Part shown: piece by piece, positions 21,253 to 34,377 of the stretch | Position numbering within the stretch: the stretch's first letter is position 1 | Layout of the letters: every line of letters starts with the position of its first letter | From: Oryza sativa Japonica Group | Taxonomy: Eukaryota > Streptophyta > Magnoliopsida > Poales > Poaceae | NCBI RefSeq assembly: GCF_034140825.1 | Contig: NC_089041.1 | Coordinates: 2,180,001 to 2,244,000, forward strand | DNA: 64,000 bases | Direction: 5' to 3' | Notes under the pieces: model-generated | Told to the model about the DNA's origin: nothing | The model's input: the letters and a program-made list of their open reading frames with translations, nothing else | Databases searched by the model: none | Made by a program: the position numbers and the translations under genes

Positions 21253-21968
21253 TATTATATACTCCGACAGTCGGCATGGCAAATCATCCCAAAGCTAAAC
21301 AGTCCATCCGGTCAAGGTCTACATATTACATATTTCATGCAAAATGAGGTGGTAATAACATATGATTAATTGAGTTTTAATTATTACAAAATTGAAAGAT
21401 GGATTAATCTGATATTGTAGAACAATTTTCATATAGAAAATTTTCGCACAAAACACATCATTTAACAGTTTGAAAAGTGTGCCACGAAAATCTTTATTTT
21501 CATCTTCATCAACTTTTGTTGGAGAAACGAACGGGACTGATCAGCATCATCAGGCTACAACTACTTGTTCAATTAACTAATTGTAAGAATTAAAATGTCG
21601 GAATAAGCATATTATTTCATGGAAGACTGTAAATAAAAATTGTTATCAGAAAAAAGTGTGAAAAATTGTTTCTGGCCGGTAAATAATCTCATTATCGATT
21701 TCTGATAAGAAGTCTATAAATAAATTCCGTAAATAAATAAAAAAATTGTAACAGATTTATATTCTAAAAGCTGCCAAAAGTTTGATTTTATTATTTTACT
21801 AAAAATTATTAGAAGTACATGTCTAATTTAATTTTCTAAAACTTTTGATACTATTTGTTAATTGATATATATTGTAAGTTTACATAGGATATGTAATGTG
21901 TTCTAAGAGTAAACATGAGTGCTCCATTAACTTTTCTCACTATAGTCTAATATTTTTTTAATATTATA
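21253..21968. other. AT-rich spacer
   Basis: Nothing was recognised apart from short AT-rich repeats ('gtaaataaa', 'cgtaaataaataaaaaa'). It borders the truncated FBD-type pseudogene. Confidence 0.4.
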
Positions 21969-21989
21969 ATGGTTACAGTTAAAATGCCA

Positions 21990-24520
21990 TTTATTTTGGA
22001 AACGAGTGTAAATAAAATAAGCAAAGTGTTGGAGCCCTTCCGCCTCCTCGTCCGGGCCGCGGACGTTGGCCCTCGCCGCATCGCGGAATGGCTCCCCGTC
22101 GCCGCCCGCCGCCTCGCCGGAGATCTGTTCTTGGTGAATAGTACGAAAGATTCGGAGCTCATCGAACAAGGTACATTTCTTGAGCTTCCCTGCTTCGGGA
22201 GCGCCACCTCGCTCTCGCTGGAGCTAGGGTTCCTTGGCCTCGCCGTGCCGCCGTCCTGTGTGTTCGCCCGGCTCACCAATCTGTCCATCTGCGGTGTCCT
22301 CTTCCATGGCCCATGCGAGCTCGGCGACGCCGTCTCCTCGCCGTAGTTCCCGTCCCTGAAGAAGCTCACCGTGCTATCTGCTCACAGGATGAACAATTTC
22401 AACATCCACTCCAATTCTCTCGTGGAGATTGTGCTCCAGGGGATAGGATTGCAACAGTTCAATGTGGTGGCACCAGCACTTGAATTATTAGATGTTAATT
22501 ACCACTTTTCTGATGGTTCAGCTCAGAGTCAACCCGTCGCCAACATCTCAGCACCTAAGCTGGAGATTCTCGGGTGGAGTACTACTAATTTAGATCAGAG
22601 CTCTGTCAATTTTGGCAAGATGTCGTATCTCAAAGGGCTGTTCATCGCATATTTCTATGTGTATGGAGAAGAGGATCGCAATCACGATTGTCTAAGGCTC
22701 TTGCAGCACTTTCAGTTTGATGCCATCCCCAGACTTTCCATCCTACTTACCTACTTTCCAGTGAGTTCAGTTCCTCTGCTTTGTGTGACATCATACTAAC
22801 ATCGTATATGAGAGCACTATCCTCTATTATGAGTATATCATCTATTCAACTTTCAATGTAACAAACAAATCATTTATGGAGGCTGGTTCTTAGATTATTA
22901 CACAACAGACAATACGCATTTGCATAATCTACTGAATATTCGGTAAGACAATTTAGTACTTCAGGCATGTTTTGCATTGCTCAAGCCCCTGCATCATGTT
23001 TGAGCACACCACTTCTCCATTATTTCCTACTCTATCTTAATATCTTTCTAATTGATGGCGTTACACTTTCCACCTTACTATGAGATTATGTGCTAGGACT
23101 ATGCAATACTACACTAGTTTGTTATTTATTGAAGCAAACATGGTTTCTGAAGAGTGGAGAGAATTTGAACCGGTCAATCATAGACATTATTTCTACTCTT
23201 GCACTATATATTATTATTGCGAAGCTTAAATTGAGACATGGCGCATACTTATAGTGAATGCACAGTTTCTTTTTATTTGCTAAGCTTCCATATTGGCTGG
23301 ACATTTTTAATAAGTAATCCAAATGAAATCATTAGCTTGTAACAATCATGCCCTGTGCGGCTAATGAATTATCCAAAATGATATGTTTCTGTACTTTTCC
23401 AGGTTCTATATATGACCCCATGTTTCCTAGATTTAGAATTGCCAGATTCTGTTGAATCAGAATTAAAATTTTTAGCTTATAGCAAGCATTTTCCATATGC
23501 TAATAACTTTCTTCCAATGAGATGTTTGGATCCTCTCCAACTATTATATATAATCACTTATTTTACTTTGTACAACAGACCATAAATGGCGATATATACT
23601 TGATGGAAGATATGACAGTGCTCCCTGACATTGTGTTCTTGAACTTAATTTTCTTTTCAAGTGGATATTGTATTGGTCCTAGCTTATTCCATGTTCTCAG
23701 GATGACCACTGGTGTCAGAAGGTTGAAGCTAGAATTACATAATCATTATAAACGAGAGGTAAAAGCTGAAACTATACTTGGTTTGTTTATCTGATGCAGA
23801 GTTACTAAGGAAGTTACGAGAAGCAATTTGTATTTACATTTCCTGTCACACTAGGCTTGATTTGCTATTTTGCTACTTGCCCTACTCTATATAGTGGTTT
23901 GATACTGATATATGTAGTAAATGTGTGACATATGCATCTCCTATCGGCAATACTTTGGGGCAACACAACAAGGATTTAGAAGATGATACTAACTGGCTAT
24001 GCGTTATTGATATTAGAATACTTAGGACGTGCGTAAATTTATACTCCGTTTTCACAGAACTTTCTCATAGGACAGAGGTTGGCTTCAAACTAGTACCCAA
24101 GTTGTTATTCTTTTGCAGACTTTTTTATGCTGGTTTATCTCGAGTTGTTCAGGCAGCCTGACAGCTTGAGGCAAGCTTAATGTTGCTACACTAATATACC
24201 GCTCTTTTCAGTTTTGTGGATCGGATTGTGTTTGTGATCTTCCACCAAACTGGACATCCGAGGAACTTGTGTTGAACTCCCTTCGTGAAGTGCAAATCAC
24301 TAACCTGAGAGGAACTGAGAACGAATTTGCTGTTGTGGAGCGGCTATTCAGTTGGGCAGCAGTGCTGAAACAGATGACAATAAATTTCCATAACTCAATC
24401 ACCGTGAGCACTGCAAGAGAGTTGTGCGAGATGTTACTGAGCTTCTCCAGGCCAGAGATAAGCATGAAATTTTACATTAACCAGGGATCACGTAAGGTTT
24501 TGTATGTTCCAGAAGACTAA
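21990..24520 (+). pseudogene. F-box/LRR/FBD-type gene remnant, 5'-truncated and with a stop
   Basis: Coding-like segments read in order: 22014-22760, about 23403-23579, about 23580-23758 and 24212-24520. The first carries LRR-like text (FLELPCFGSATSLSLELGF, LTNLSICGVLF, FPSLKKLTVLSAHRM, NSLVEIVLQGIGLQQF). The last is an FBD domain (WTSEELVLNSLREVQITNL...ENEFAVVERLFSWAAVLKQM) ending VLYVPED. No F-box motif precedes it: the coding-like sequence begins near VLEPFRLLVRAADVGPRRIAEW, the part that normally follows the F-box hinge. A TAG at 22344-22346 interrupts the first segment between DAVSSP and FPSLKK. The second and third segments do not join cleanly as one exon. F-box/FBD proteins are SCF ubiquitin-ligase adaptors; without an F-box this copy could not bind SKP1. 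A rescue by alternative splicing was considered but not seen. Confidence 0.75.
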
Positions 24521-25165
24521 TGTGCCTCATCAGGCTTGCCAGTTGACTAGTGAAGTAGAACTCATTTTGCTTTCTTCCTTTCTCTGATGGATTGATGAAA
24601 GAATTCTGTGGACTTGGTTCTTTGATGGTGATGAAACACAACTTATCTGGGTTCCCAATCCTGGAATTGAATGGCAAGAATCAATCTCTTGGTTGGAAAA
24701 AAAAATGAAACGAATTTTTTTTTCATCTCATCGTTCTACATGTTGGGTAGGCTTAATGTGTGGCTCCAGCCTCCGGACAGGAAAACTCTTCTGATCTTTC
24801 TGCTCAGATATGCTACTGCTGCTAAGCTCAATCTGCATCACACTAGACTGTAGCTGAATGCTACCTGGATTTGTAAGCTAGCCTGGATTTGTATTTCAGC
24901 TTGGATTTGTATTTTTGGTCGGATTTATTTGGGCCGTCCATGCAGATATCTCGCAGCAGCAGCAGCATCTGCACGTTACTCACGTGGCATCTCCAACTCT
25001 ACCGCCAAAATTTGTATTCTTTTTTTGAAAAAAAAATCGTTGGCTCCCGCGACCGCGACGCCTCGTCGCGGCCTTGGTGGTAGAGTACAAGAAGGAGCCA
25101 GGCTTCTCTTCTCCTCGAGCCAGCAGCAACACGCACGCACGCACCACACACGTAGCAGCAGAGCA
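24521..25165. other. Spacer and 5' leader before the first aldo-keto reductase
   Basis: Contains the end of the FBD remnant and a leader region from about 25080 with purine/pyrimidine-rich and ACGCACGCACGCAC repeats just before the ATG. No TATA box is obvious. No gene is seen. Confidence 0.4.
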
Positions 25166-28073
25166 ATGGCGGCGGCCATGGCGCTGCAGGTGGTGGCCGG
25201 CGGCGGCTGCTGTTGCCAGCGGCCCGTTCTTGGAGCTGGTCGGCGGCGGTTGGCGGCGGCGCGTGCGGTGGCGTCGGACGCGGCGGCGGCGAAGGTGAGC
25301 GAGGAGGAGGGGAAGGTGAGGCTGGGTGGGTCGGAAGTGGCGGTGAGCAAGCTCGGCATCGGCGCCTGGTCGTGGGGGGACACCACCTACTGGAACGACT
25401 CCGAGTGGGACGGTACGCACTGCCTCATTAATCAATCCATCGAATTGTTCAAGCTTGTTTTGTTTGTGCTGGAAAAGATTAGTTCTTGTTGCTAATTGTT
25501 GCAGTCAAATTTAGCTCCAGGTGATTCTCAGTTGTTTAGGTGTTACCTGTAGTAGGTCTGGTTCTAAGCAGCTCAAAGCAGCAGGGGCAGAAAGTGTGTG
25601 ATCAGGTCATGCTTCCCATGCGCACAAGGTGCTTGTTGCATTGCCTCCCCGGGTGACTTGCACTTGCACGCATGTCACTTCAATCCTCTCCGGTGTGAAA
25701 TATTTTGTCATGTGATTTCGACAACCAAAAAGTCCCTTTTGTTGAGACATATCGTCTACAAACCAACGGTCATCCGATTGTTCTTGTTCCGGACTACAAC
25801 CATCAGGCAGGTCACTGGTTTTGGTTTGGTGTTTCCCTTTCAAGAGGGCCCGGTGTAAATCTCTTCCTGATTAGTTAATTAGCAACTTAACATGTCCCTA
25901 TCATTGGTTAGTTAATTATCAACTCTGTCCTTTTCCTGCCCCTCTTCCCCCTCTTTCTGGGAGAGTTTTTCTTTTGTAAGGTTTCCACTTCAGGTGTATG
26001 TTATGGTCTTTGTATTTGTGATACAATCGTTGCTGCTGTTTTGGGAAGAAAAGTCTTCCAAAAACAGAACAAAGAAATGATAAGAAAACGTGCTTCCTTT
26101 GATTTCATCAGACAGGAGACTGCAGGAGGCTAAAGCAGCATTTGACACAAGCATAGATAATGGGATGACCTTATTTGATACAGCAGAAGTTTATGGTACA
26201 GCGGTAAGAAACTAGAAAAACTTCATGATTCCTCGCTCATATTTTCCTTGCGTCAAAATTCTGAAGGTTCATTTAACCTTAGTTGTTCTGTCCTTCAGCT
26301 GATGGGAGCAGTAAATTCTGAAAGTTTACTCGGAGGGTATGCCACGTTTTGCTGTTCAGCACTCCATTTTTTTTATTATTTTTTATTTTTGCGAAAGTCA
26401 CATGTGCAGCAATAGTCACCTGTTGTTGTCTCTCTTGCCGCCAGTTTCATCAAGGAAAGGCAGGAGAAAGAACAGATTGATGTTGCCGTCGCAACAAAGT
26501 TTGCTGCACTTCCATGGAGATTTGGCCGAGGAAGTGTTCTTTCCGCACTGAAGAAATCGCTTGACCGTCTTGGGTTATCTTCAGTTGAGCTCTACCAACT
26601 TCATTGGTCGGCTTGTCTGCTCTTTCTCTGATACATACTTTTTCTGTAAATTTTGAGCATTTTGATCTCAGCCGCTTTTGTTTCTCTGTTTTCAGGCCAG
26701 GGCTATGGGGAAATGAAGGTACACAGTCCAATGAAAATTACCCATATAACCATTTTTATGAATTATTAGATAGTTCCTTCTAGCATGACAAAAACTTCAA
26801 CATTCTGACATCGTTGAGCATTATTCAGGGTATCTTGATGGACTTGCAGATGCCTATGAGCAAGGCCTTGTAAAGGCTGTTGGAGTCTCAAACTACAATG
26901 GTCTGTATTCTGTCTGTGGCCTGCAAATTAAATGTTCTTGTACATTCCTCGAATTGTTTCTTCCTCAGTAAACTTTCATTGAAATAATAGTTTCTATGAT
27001 GACTTCATTCAAGAGAAACGCCTTCGGGATGCATATGCGCGGATGAAGAAAAGAGGAGTTCCACTTGCTGCAAACCAAGTGAACTACAGCCTAATATACA
27101 GGACTCCTGAGTTGAATGGTGTGAAGGCAGCTTGTGATGAGCTTGGCATCACCCTGATTGCTTATTCCCCAATAGCCCAAGGTGAGAACCATTTCTCCTT
27201 ATTTTCTGTCCTAATTGCTTCATCGTATTTAGTGCTATTTACAATACAATCGCACTCGTTCTTGTACATTTTTTTAGCCGGGACGGCCAAAGGATTAGGC
27301 CGCTAAAATTTGAATTTTAAAACTTAATTTTGGAGTTGATTTTACGGTATTTTCAGCGTAGTTTCTTTTTCAGCATTGGTTTTTTGATCGCTAATAAACC
27401 ATTTGGCATATAATTAGCTCTTGGCCAACCGATGGGGCCCTTGTTCTTGTAATGACTCATTTCCGTTGTTCAGGTGTTCTGTCAGGAAAATACACTCCAG
27501 AAAAACCTCCTACCGGTCCTCGAGCAAACACATATACCCCTGAGTTCCTCACCAAGGTTATATTAGTACATATTACTGAACCCTTAAGCTAGCTAGTTAC
27601 ATACAGCTTCAGCTTGGATGCGCCATTTAGTCTCTGCAACTGAACATTTTTCTTATCTAAAACCTATAAACATGTTTCATGTGCACAGCTTCAACCACTC
27701 ATGAACAGGATCAAGGAGATTGGAGAAAGCTATGGGAAGAACCCAACCCAGGTGCTTCACCTCATATAATGCTCAGCAAATCCATGCAAGAAAAGGAATT
27801 AATATCTCCAAGTAGGATGAGCAGCAACTTGCAAGGAACAGAAGTGCAGTTCCACTGAAAACAGCTGGTGTTTTCTTTTTTTTGTTTCAGGTTTCACTGA
27901 ACTGGCTGACATGCCAAGGCAATGTGGTGCCAATCCCCGGAGCCAAGAACGCCGGCCAGGCGCAGGAGTTCGCCGGCGCGCTCGGCTGGAGCCTCACCGG
28001 CGACGAGGTCGAAGAGTTGCGGTCTCTGGCACGCGAGATCAAGGGCATCAAGATGCCCATCGAGGAGTCATAG
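25166..28073 (+). CDS. Chloroplast-type aldo-keto reductase, copy A
   Basis: Ten exons: 25166-25412, 26112-26203, 26299-26336, 26445-26606, 26696-26718, 26829-26900, 27014-27181, 27474-27556, 27689-27751 and 27891-28073; GT-AG borders, 376 residues. Residues 1-45 look like a plastid transit peptide (Ala/Arg-rich, few acids). Then follows [20 protein letters not shown], the NAD(P)H-binding barrel start. The AKR catalytic tetrad is Asp105 and Tyr110 (FDTAEVYG), Lys144 (VATKFAALP) and His179 (YQLHW); the cofactor-binding end is [13 protein letters not shown]. It matches my memory of Arabidopsis At1g06690, a chloroplast oxidoreductase of unknown substrate. The fifth exon is only 23 bases. Gly126 stands where copy B and, from memory, Arabidopsis have Arg (LLGGF versus LLGRF). 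Substrate unknown. Confidence 0.9.
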
Positions 28074-29046
28074 ACATGTAAAAACTGAAGAAGTTTTTCA
28101 TGTATATGATAGGAGATGTGTATTGATTGTACCATGCAATAGTAAACATTTTACGGCGATAAAATGTGTAGAAGGTGTAGAAAATGAGTCAGAAATTTCT
28201 GCCTGCATGAATAGAAAAGGTTTATATGACTTTGAGCCAGCCCTGCCCAGTGATGATTCAAATGCCTGTACAATGTAACTTTGACGCAAACACGCGTGAA
28301 CCATTACACACTTGTATTTAAAAAAAGAAATAGATCTCATACGTACGTTTTATATTATAAGTCGCTTTAAATTTTTTTCTAGTCAAACCTTTTTAGATTT
28401 GACCATTTCATAAAAAAATAGTAACATCTATAAAAGTTTCCCATAAAAAAAACATCTATACAAGTTCAGAGACTCTTTATATAAATTCTATAAGTAACAT
28501 ACGCCTGTAGTGACTTTGTCAATCTCTAGTATAGATTTGTCGGCTCAGTCCTCAAAGATGCTTATAGGGGTATGGTTTGTGTGTGTTCATAGGGGTGGGT
28601 GTGCGTGCGTTGTGAGTGTCTGCGTTGTACTGTGTAATTTAAAAAAAAAATGATGATATGAATACTATAAGTTTGATTGAATCTTATCATAAGCACCAGA
28701 TTTAAACAATAAGATTGCAAAATTTAATTATTTAACATCGAAGGAGGCCAGAAGTTCTTTTTTTTTTCTATAGAATGATTTTACCGCCAAAAAAAAATAA
28801 ATTCTCTCTCTCTCTCTCTCTCTTTTTGAGTTATTTGGAAGCGATATACCCAGAGCGGCCAGCGGCGCGTCCACGTGTTTACCCGCCAAACACACTTGCC
28901 AGTCTACTCTCGCCGGCGTCTTCCTCTCCTCGCCTCGTCTCGTTCGTGGCCAAACGAAGCTCGCGCCTCCCGGCCACTCGCAGTCGAAGCCCAGCAACCG
29001 CCGCCGCGCCGAGGCCGAGCAACAGTGAGGAGGTAGCTTGCCTGCA
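28074..29046. other. Spacer between the two aldo-keto reductases
   Basis: This holds the 3' untranslated region of copy A, then AT-rich DNA. A (CT)n tract at 28803-28823 and a GC-rich leader from about 28850 precede copy B. A CACGTG-containing word (GCGTCCACGTGTTTACC, about 28868) lies in the presumed proximal promoter of copy B. No separate gene is seen. Confidence 0.45.
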
Positions 29047-32000
29047 ATGATGGCCGGGACCCTGCAGGTCGCCGGTGGCTGCCTGGCGCCCCTCCTCCCC
29101 AGCCGACGAGCGGCGGCGGCGGTACGCCCGCCACGCGCGTCCGGGGCGTCGGCGTCGGCGGCGGCGGCGGCGGCGGCGGTGGAGGAGGACGGCAAGGTGA
29201 GGCTGGGTGGGTCGGACGTGGCGGTGACCAAGCTCGGCATCGGCGCCTGGTCCTGGGGCGACACCACCTACTGGAACGAGTTCCAGTGGGACGGTACGTT
29301 CGCCCAATGCGCATACTCATCGATTTGCTTATTAACTCTTGATTATTTTTGTGTTATTCCACCTGCAAACCTGCAATCGATCGGGATTGATTGACCAGTT
29401 CTTGATTTAGGATCTCAGTAGGAGAGTCTGGAGTCCGGACTCCACCTAATATGTTGATTTTGGGGGAATTGTTGGGATTGATTCCACTCATTGTGTTGTA
29501 GAGTTTCATGTAGCTGATGAGCTAGCTTTCAGGTTCAAAGGGGTCATAGTTTTAACCTGTACTAAGGGCTAAGTAGTAATTAAGGCTGTCTAACTGAGGT
29601 TTGTAAACTTACTAACCTTGAACTAACAGTGTAGTACTATTTGCAATTGATTTCTGTCCCAAGGTAACTGTAAGTGGTGGTATCATTAAGACATGAACAT
29701 CCTGGGGCCTAGTCTAAGTAAACATTGCATTGCAATTATGACACTAGACTAAACGTCAAATATTTATGGTCAGGGGGAGTATGAGTTAAGGGGTCAGGTC
29801 TCTAGGTGAATCTTTGATCATGAACATGCTCATGGATTTGTTCTCTCTGCTTGTCCTAATGTTGTTGCAACTCGCAACGTTCGAACTAATTACAGATTGT
29901 GGAATTTAAGCAACTCGCATTGGAATGTTTTGAGTCTGATTTTTGTATAGTTTGGAAGGCACCAGCCATCTAAGGATGTAGGATCTGAAAGTGTGATATT
30001 TAACAAAGTTGTCTTTCTTTTTTGCATTCCTTTTTTCCTGCTACTTGTTATTTGTTTGTTGGGCTGAAATCAGGGTCATACATCCCATGTGCTTGATGTG
30101 CATGTTGCATTATCTGCAAGAAACCACGTGCCACATGTAATATGCTTTGCGAAATTTTAACGACCAAACACATGAAATGTCATAAATCTCTGCAATTGTT
30201 AGTGAAGTAGACAATTTGCTTAATGTCAATGACAATCCAATGACAAAGATACCAGTGACAGTCCCTTAATATGATGAAGCACTCTGAAATTTGCCAGATA
30301 GGAAATTGAAGGCTGCTAAAGGAGCATTTGATGCGAGTGTCGATTGCGGAATAACCTTCTTTGATACTGCAGAAGTATATGGTGCAGGGGTAAGAACCAA
30401 CCCTGTTCATAGTTTCTGATCATTCTCTGGTTCATTTGAAGGAAAGATCTAACACTGCATTTTGGTTATGGATGTTCTGAAGATATCAGGAGCCATAAAT
30501 TCAGAAAGTTTACTAGGAAGGTATACAATGTACAACTGTTTGTTGTTCCAAATATATGACGATTTTAGCACAAAATTTGTTCTAAGTTCTCATTTACCAT
30601 CAGATTCATCAAGGAAAGGCAACAGAAAGAACAGGTCGAAGTAGCCATTGCGACAAAGTTTGCAGCCCTTCCGTGGAGGCTTGGCCGAGGAAGTGTTATT
30701 TCTGCACTGAAGGACTCGTTATCCCGCCTTGGCGTCTCCTCAGTTGAGCTCTACCAACTTCATTGGTTGTCTCATTGTCTTTTCACTCCAATATTATGTG
30801 TTTATTATTGTTGCTAGTTTATTTAACTGGTGTCATCATCTCCTTTTCAGGCCAGGGATATGGGGAAATGAAGGTATTCTTTAATATACCCATATTTAAA
30901 TACTCCCTCCACTTTTTAATATATGCTGTTGATTTTTGCATATATGTCTGACCAGTGCAAATATGCAAAAATAAGTTATGCTTAAAGTATGTTTAATGAT
31001 AAAACAAATGACAACAAACTAAATGGTAATTATATGAATTTTTGAATAAGATGGTTTGTCAACCATATGTTTAAAATTCAACTGCATCATATATTAAAAT
31101 ATGGAGGAAATACATAATAGAAATATTTGAACTGTACTCAGGAAGCAGTGGGAGCAATTACATTGTTCTTACATGATTCAGGTTACCTTGATGGTCTTGG
31201 AGATGCTTATGAGCAAGGTCTTGTAAAAGCTGTTGGAGTCTCAAACTACAGCGGTTGTAATCTGACTTCAAGAGTTACATATGATGCAGTTTGTTGTGCT
31301 AGTTACCTCTTTTCAGTGAAACTAATTTCAAGAACGCTCTTTCTATAATTTGATACAGAAAAGCGTCTACGGGATGCTTACGAGCGCCTCAAGAAGAGGG
31401 GAGTTCCACTTGCTTCAAACCAAGTAAACTACAGTTTGATATACAGGAACCCTGAAGAAAATGGGGTAAAAGCGGCTTGTGATGAGCTTGGTATTACTTT
31501 GATCGCATATTCCCCGATCGCTCAAGGTAGAATTCTGATTCTCTGATTCTGTTCTTCACATTACCATTCAACTATATCAAGATCTTTTTTTTGCAAGAAA
31601 AATGTTCAATCTAGTAGTTTAAATGAAAATGTCCTATCTTAGAACTGAAATGTTTACTTCATCGATCATCATTCCATTTCTCAAATGAGTGATTATCGAA
31701 AATAAAATCCTAGCTTAATATGTCTCCTCTGTTCAGGTGTTCTGACAGGAAAATACACTCCAAATAATCCCCCAACTGGGCCCCGTGGACGAATATACAC
31801 TCCTGAGTTCCTGACCAAGGTTGTATTTTTTACTAATATTATTATGAGCTTGTTGCATCCTTGTTCACGAACCCTCTCCTATTGCACTGCTGCAACTCTG
31901 CTCATTGAAGATGTTTCTTATTCCAAACAGCTCCAACCACTTATTAACAGGATTAAAGAGATTGGAGGAAGTTATGAGAAGACCCCAACTCAGGTGTTCT

Positions 32001-32460
32001 TGCTGCTCAATATTTCCTTTTCTGAAGTCTACCCATTGCCAAAAACTTAGAATGCAAATTATTCAGACATAGGAGTAAATTGTAAGAGGGAAAAAATGAT
32101 AATTTCATCTTTCAACAAGCTCAAGGGCTACCTGGAGATCAACAAGATCCCAAATGCTGAAGCTAAAACAACCACTAACACTTTGAATTCTCGGAAATTT
32201 GCAGTGCACCAATTTCGATGACATAGTAGTAAGCAAAGTTGCTCCATTCTTTTTTTCTCCTGCATTTTCTTCAGGTGGTTCTGAACTGGCTGATCTGCCA
32301 AGGCAACGTTGTGCCGATCCCCGGAGCGAAGAACGCAGAGCAGGCCAGGGAGTTCGCTGGTGCGCTCGGGTGGAGCCTGACGGATCAGGAGGTGGAAGAA
32401 CTGCGTTCCATGGCACGAGAGATCAAGCCGGTCATCGGATTCCCAGTAGAGAAGTTGTAA
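29047..32460 (+). CDS. Chloroplast-type aldo-keto reductase, copy B
   Basis: Ten exons: 29047-29293, 30298-30389, 30483-30520, 30604-30765, 30851-30873, 31182-31253, 31359-31526, 31737-31819, 31931-31993 and 32275-32460; 377 residues. The first nine exons have exactly the lengths of copy A (247, 92, 38, 162, 23, 72, 168, 83, 63), so intron positions and phases are unchanged since duplication while intron sequences have diverged. The catalytic residues are Asp105, Tyr110, Lys144 and His179 as in copy A. The transit peptide is different in detail ([20 protein letters not shown]) and ends before [13 protein letters not shown]. The C-terminus [13 protein letters not shown] is nearer the Arabidopsis ending (PVVGFPVEYL, recalled) than copy A's [10 protein letters not shown]. 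Two adjacent ATGs begin the ORF; the first is used here. A Stowaway MITE sits in intron 5. Confidence 0.9.
30903..31110. mobile_element. Stowaway MITE in intron 5 of reductase copy B
   Basis: TA flanks both ends (30901-30902 and 31111-31112). The left end CTCCCTCCACTTTTTAATAT and the reverse complement of the right end TTTCCTCCATATTTTAATAT are inverted repeats. Length is 208 bp. Copy A has nothing comparable in its short intron 5, so the insertion followed the gene duplication. Confidence 0.75.
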
Positions 32461-33291
32461 TTTCTAGTGAGTTTTTCTTCTACTTTGGGTCTCCGAGAAC
32501 ATCATTTACATAAATACACAATGATCTAGACATACATAGATAGGAACCATGTGTAGTCTTTGGAACTGAAAATTAAGATGTCTTAGAAAATAACCAAAAT
32601 TTACAGTCTGAGTAGCGTACATGCATGTATGCTCATCGACCATATTACAACTAAGATTGGTAACTGGATTATCTTCAAGAAACCAATGTTTTATTTTCTC
32701 TGGAAAAAGAGAAAACCTGTTTGCAATGTAATGAATATGGCCAGTGGCGAAGCCAGGATTTGAGTATGGGGGGGGGGGGGCAACAAACAAGTGATTACAC
32801 TTCACACGAGGTAAAATATATGTTATTTCACTTTACACTGGGTTTAGTACATATTTTTACTTTGCATCAGGGTATATCAAAATAATTTGTGTTTTACACT
32901 AGATTGCATCATATAACTGCAGGAAAATCTTATAAACCACGTGTGAAACTTGTGATATTTTTTTACCAAGTTTCACAAAGTTTTATCCATATTTTGTAAA
33001 ACTTGATGAAATTTCTATAGGTTTGATTATGTTTATCCTGGTGCCAAGTGAAACTTATTTGAAAGCAGCTCGGTAAAAAGTGAAATTGGGTGTGTTTTAC
33101 CCGATGCAAAGTGTAATTTACTCCAAAATTAACAACAAAGTGCAAGGATTAATATTTCAGCGATTTGAAACTAAAATGACGTGAGAAAGTTTCCTAATCA
33201 GCATGTGCAAGCGCGAGCTGGAAATACAATATATCAAACGTATACACAGTAGTAGCTATAGACGGCGACGTAAATGATCCCTGACTAATTA
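32461..33291. other. 3' flank of reductase copy B
   Basis: A segment beginning CAGTGGCGAAGCCAGGATT (about 32741) resembles the end of a common grass transposon family, but its other end is not visible nearby. A run of 12-14 G lies at about 32769-32780. Bases 32800-33130 repeat words such as 'tttacactgggt', 'ttacccgatgcaaagtg'. No gene is seen. Confidence 0.4.
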
Positions 33292-33541
33292 GAGCAAGAT
33301 TAATAGTATAGCCAATTGCTAGCTCCAAATCATCTATAGTTAACTTAATAGTTAATTCATACAATATTTATAAACATATACTATACAATTAATATCTGGT
33401 CCCATCTGTCATACACACATGCATCTTGTAGTCCGTGCTGTAGCTGGCTATAAATCTGTAACCCGCTGCTTTTCTCTCTCTTTTTTTTATCTTCTCGAAC
33501 TGTGTTTATAACTGGCTTATAGTATACTATTGTACCTGCTC
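33292..33541. mobile_element. Tourist-like MITE, 250 bp
   Basis: TTA flanks both ends (33289-33291 and 33542-33544). The left end GAGCAAGATTAATAGTATAG and the reverse complement of the right end GAGCAGGTACAATAGTATAC are inverted repeats. The interior is non-coding. The TTA duplication places it with PIF/Harbinger-derived MITEs. Confidence 0.75.
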
Positions 33542-34130
33542 TTAAGCTTAAAGCTTTGAGGGGATCGAGCAATTAGCAAGTGTCTATATGGGTCATTACT
33601 GCGTTTTCATGAAGTTAATAAAATTATTTTAATTGCGGCCTCCCACAATTCTTTTTTCAAACGTGTAGGAGACCCGTGCATCATTATATTCATTCATTTT
33701 GATCCGCAGGAGTGTTCAAACACGCATAAACAGCACCTTGCAAAATACTATACTAACATAGTACAACATAACATAGATTTGATTTATCATAATACTATGA
33801 ATTGGACAAACAGCTATTCAGATTTGTAATATTAAAATATATCACATCCGTATTAGGTTTCAGGGACGGATGAGAGAGTGACTGTCCCAGAAGAATACAT
33901 GAAAGAAAAAAAAAGGGGAGAGAAATAGAGAAGAAAAACAGAGAAAAAGGAAACAAGAAAAAGGAAAGGGAAGTAAAAGAGAGAAAAGGAAAGAGGAGAA
34001 AAAACTGAAAGATACACAAGCGTTTATTGTAGTTTATTTTACAACGCTGGTTATAAAATCGCTAATAACACATATATAAAAATTTTACTAAAGTATTTTT
34101 TTAGTTGTTAATAAGTTGTATTCCCTCCGA

Positions 34131-34377
34131 TCCAAAATATAAGCATTTTTAGCATAGTAACAAGTCAAACATTTTTAACTTTGACTATTAATAGCAAAAA
34201 CATTAAAAAGAACATGTAAAATTGATGTTACTAAATTTATCATTAAACAAACCATCGTAATATATAACTCTTTTTATTTAAAATATTTTACTTTTATAGA
34301 TATTATTGGTTAAAGTACCATCATTCAGAGATCGTGTCAGGATCTTAAAATATACTTATATTTTAAAATGGAATGAG
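34131..34377. mobile_element. Stowaway MITE
   Basis: TA flanks both ends (34129-34130 and 34378-34379). The left end reads TTCCCTCCGATCCAAAATAT and the reverse complement of the right end CTCATTCCATTTTAAAATAT. The pair is imperfect, so the element is probably older than the one at 21019. Confidence 0.65.

Noticed and set aside
32741-32790. Transposon end CAGTGGCGAAGCCAGG with a G run
   Set aside because: The opposite end and target duplication are not visible, so no element can be delimited.
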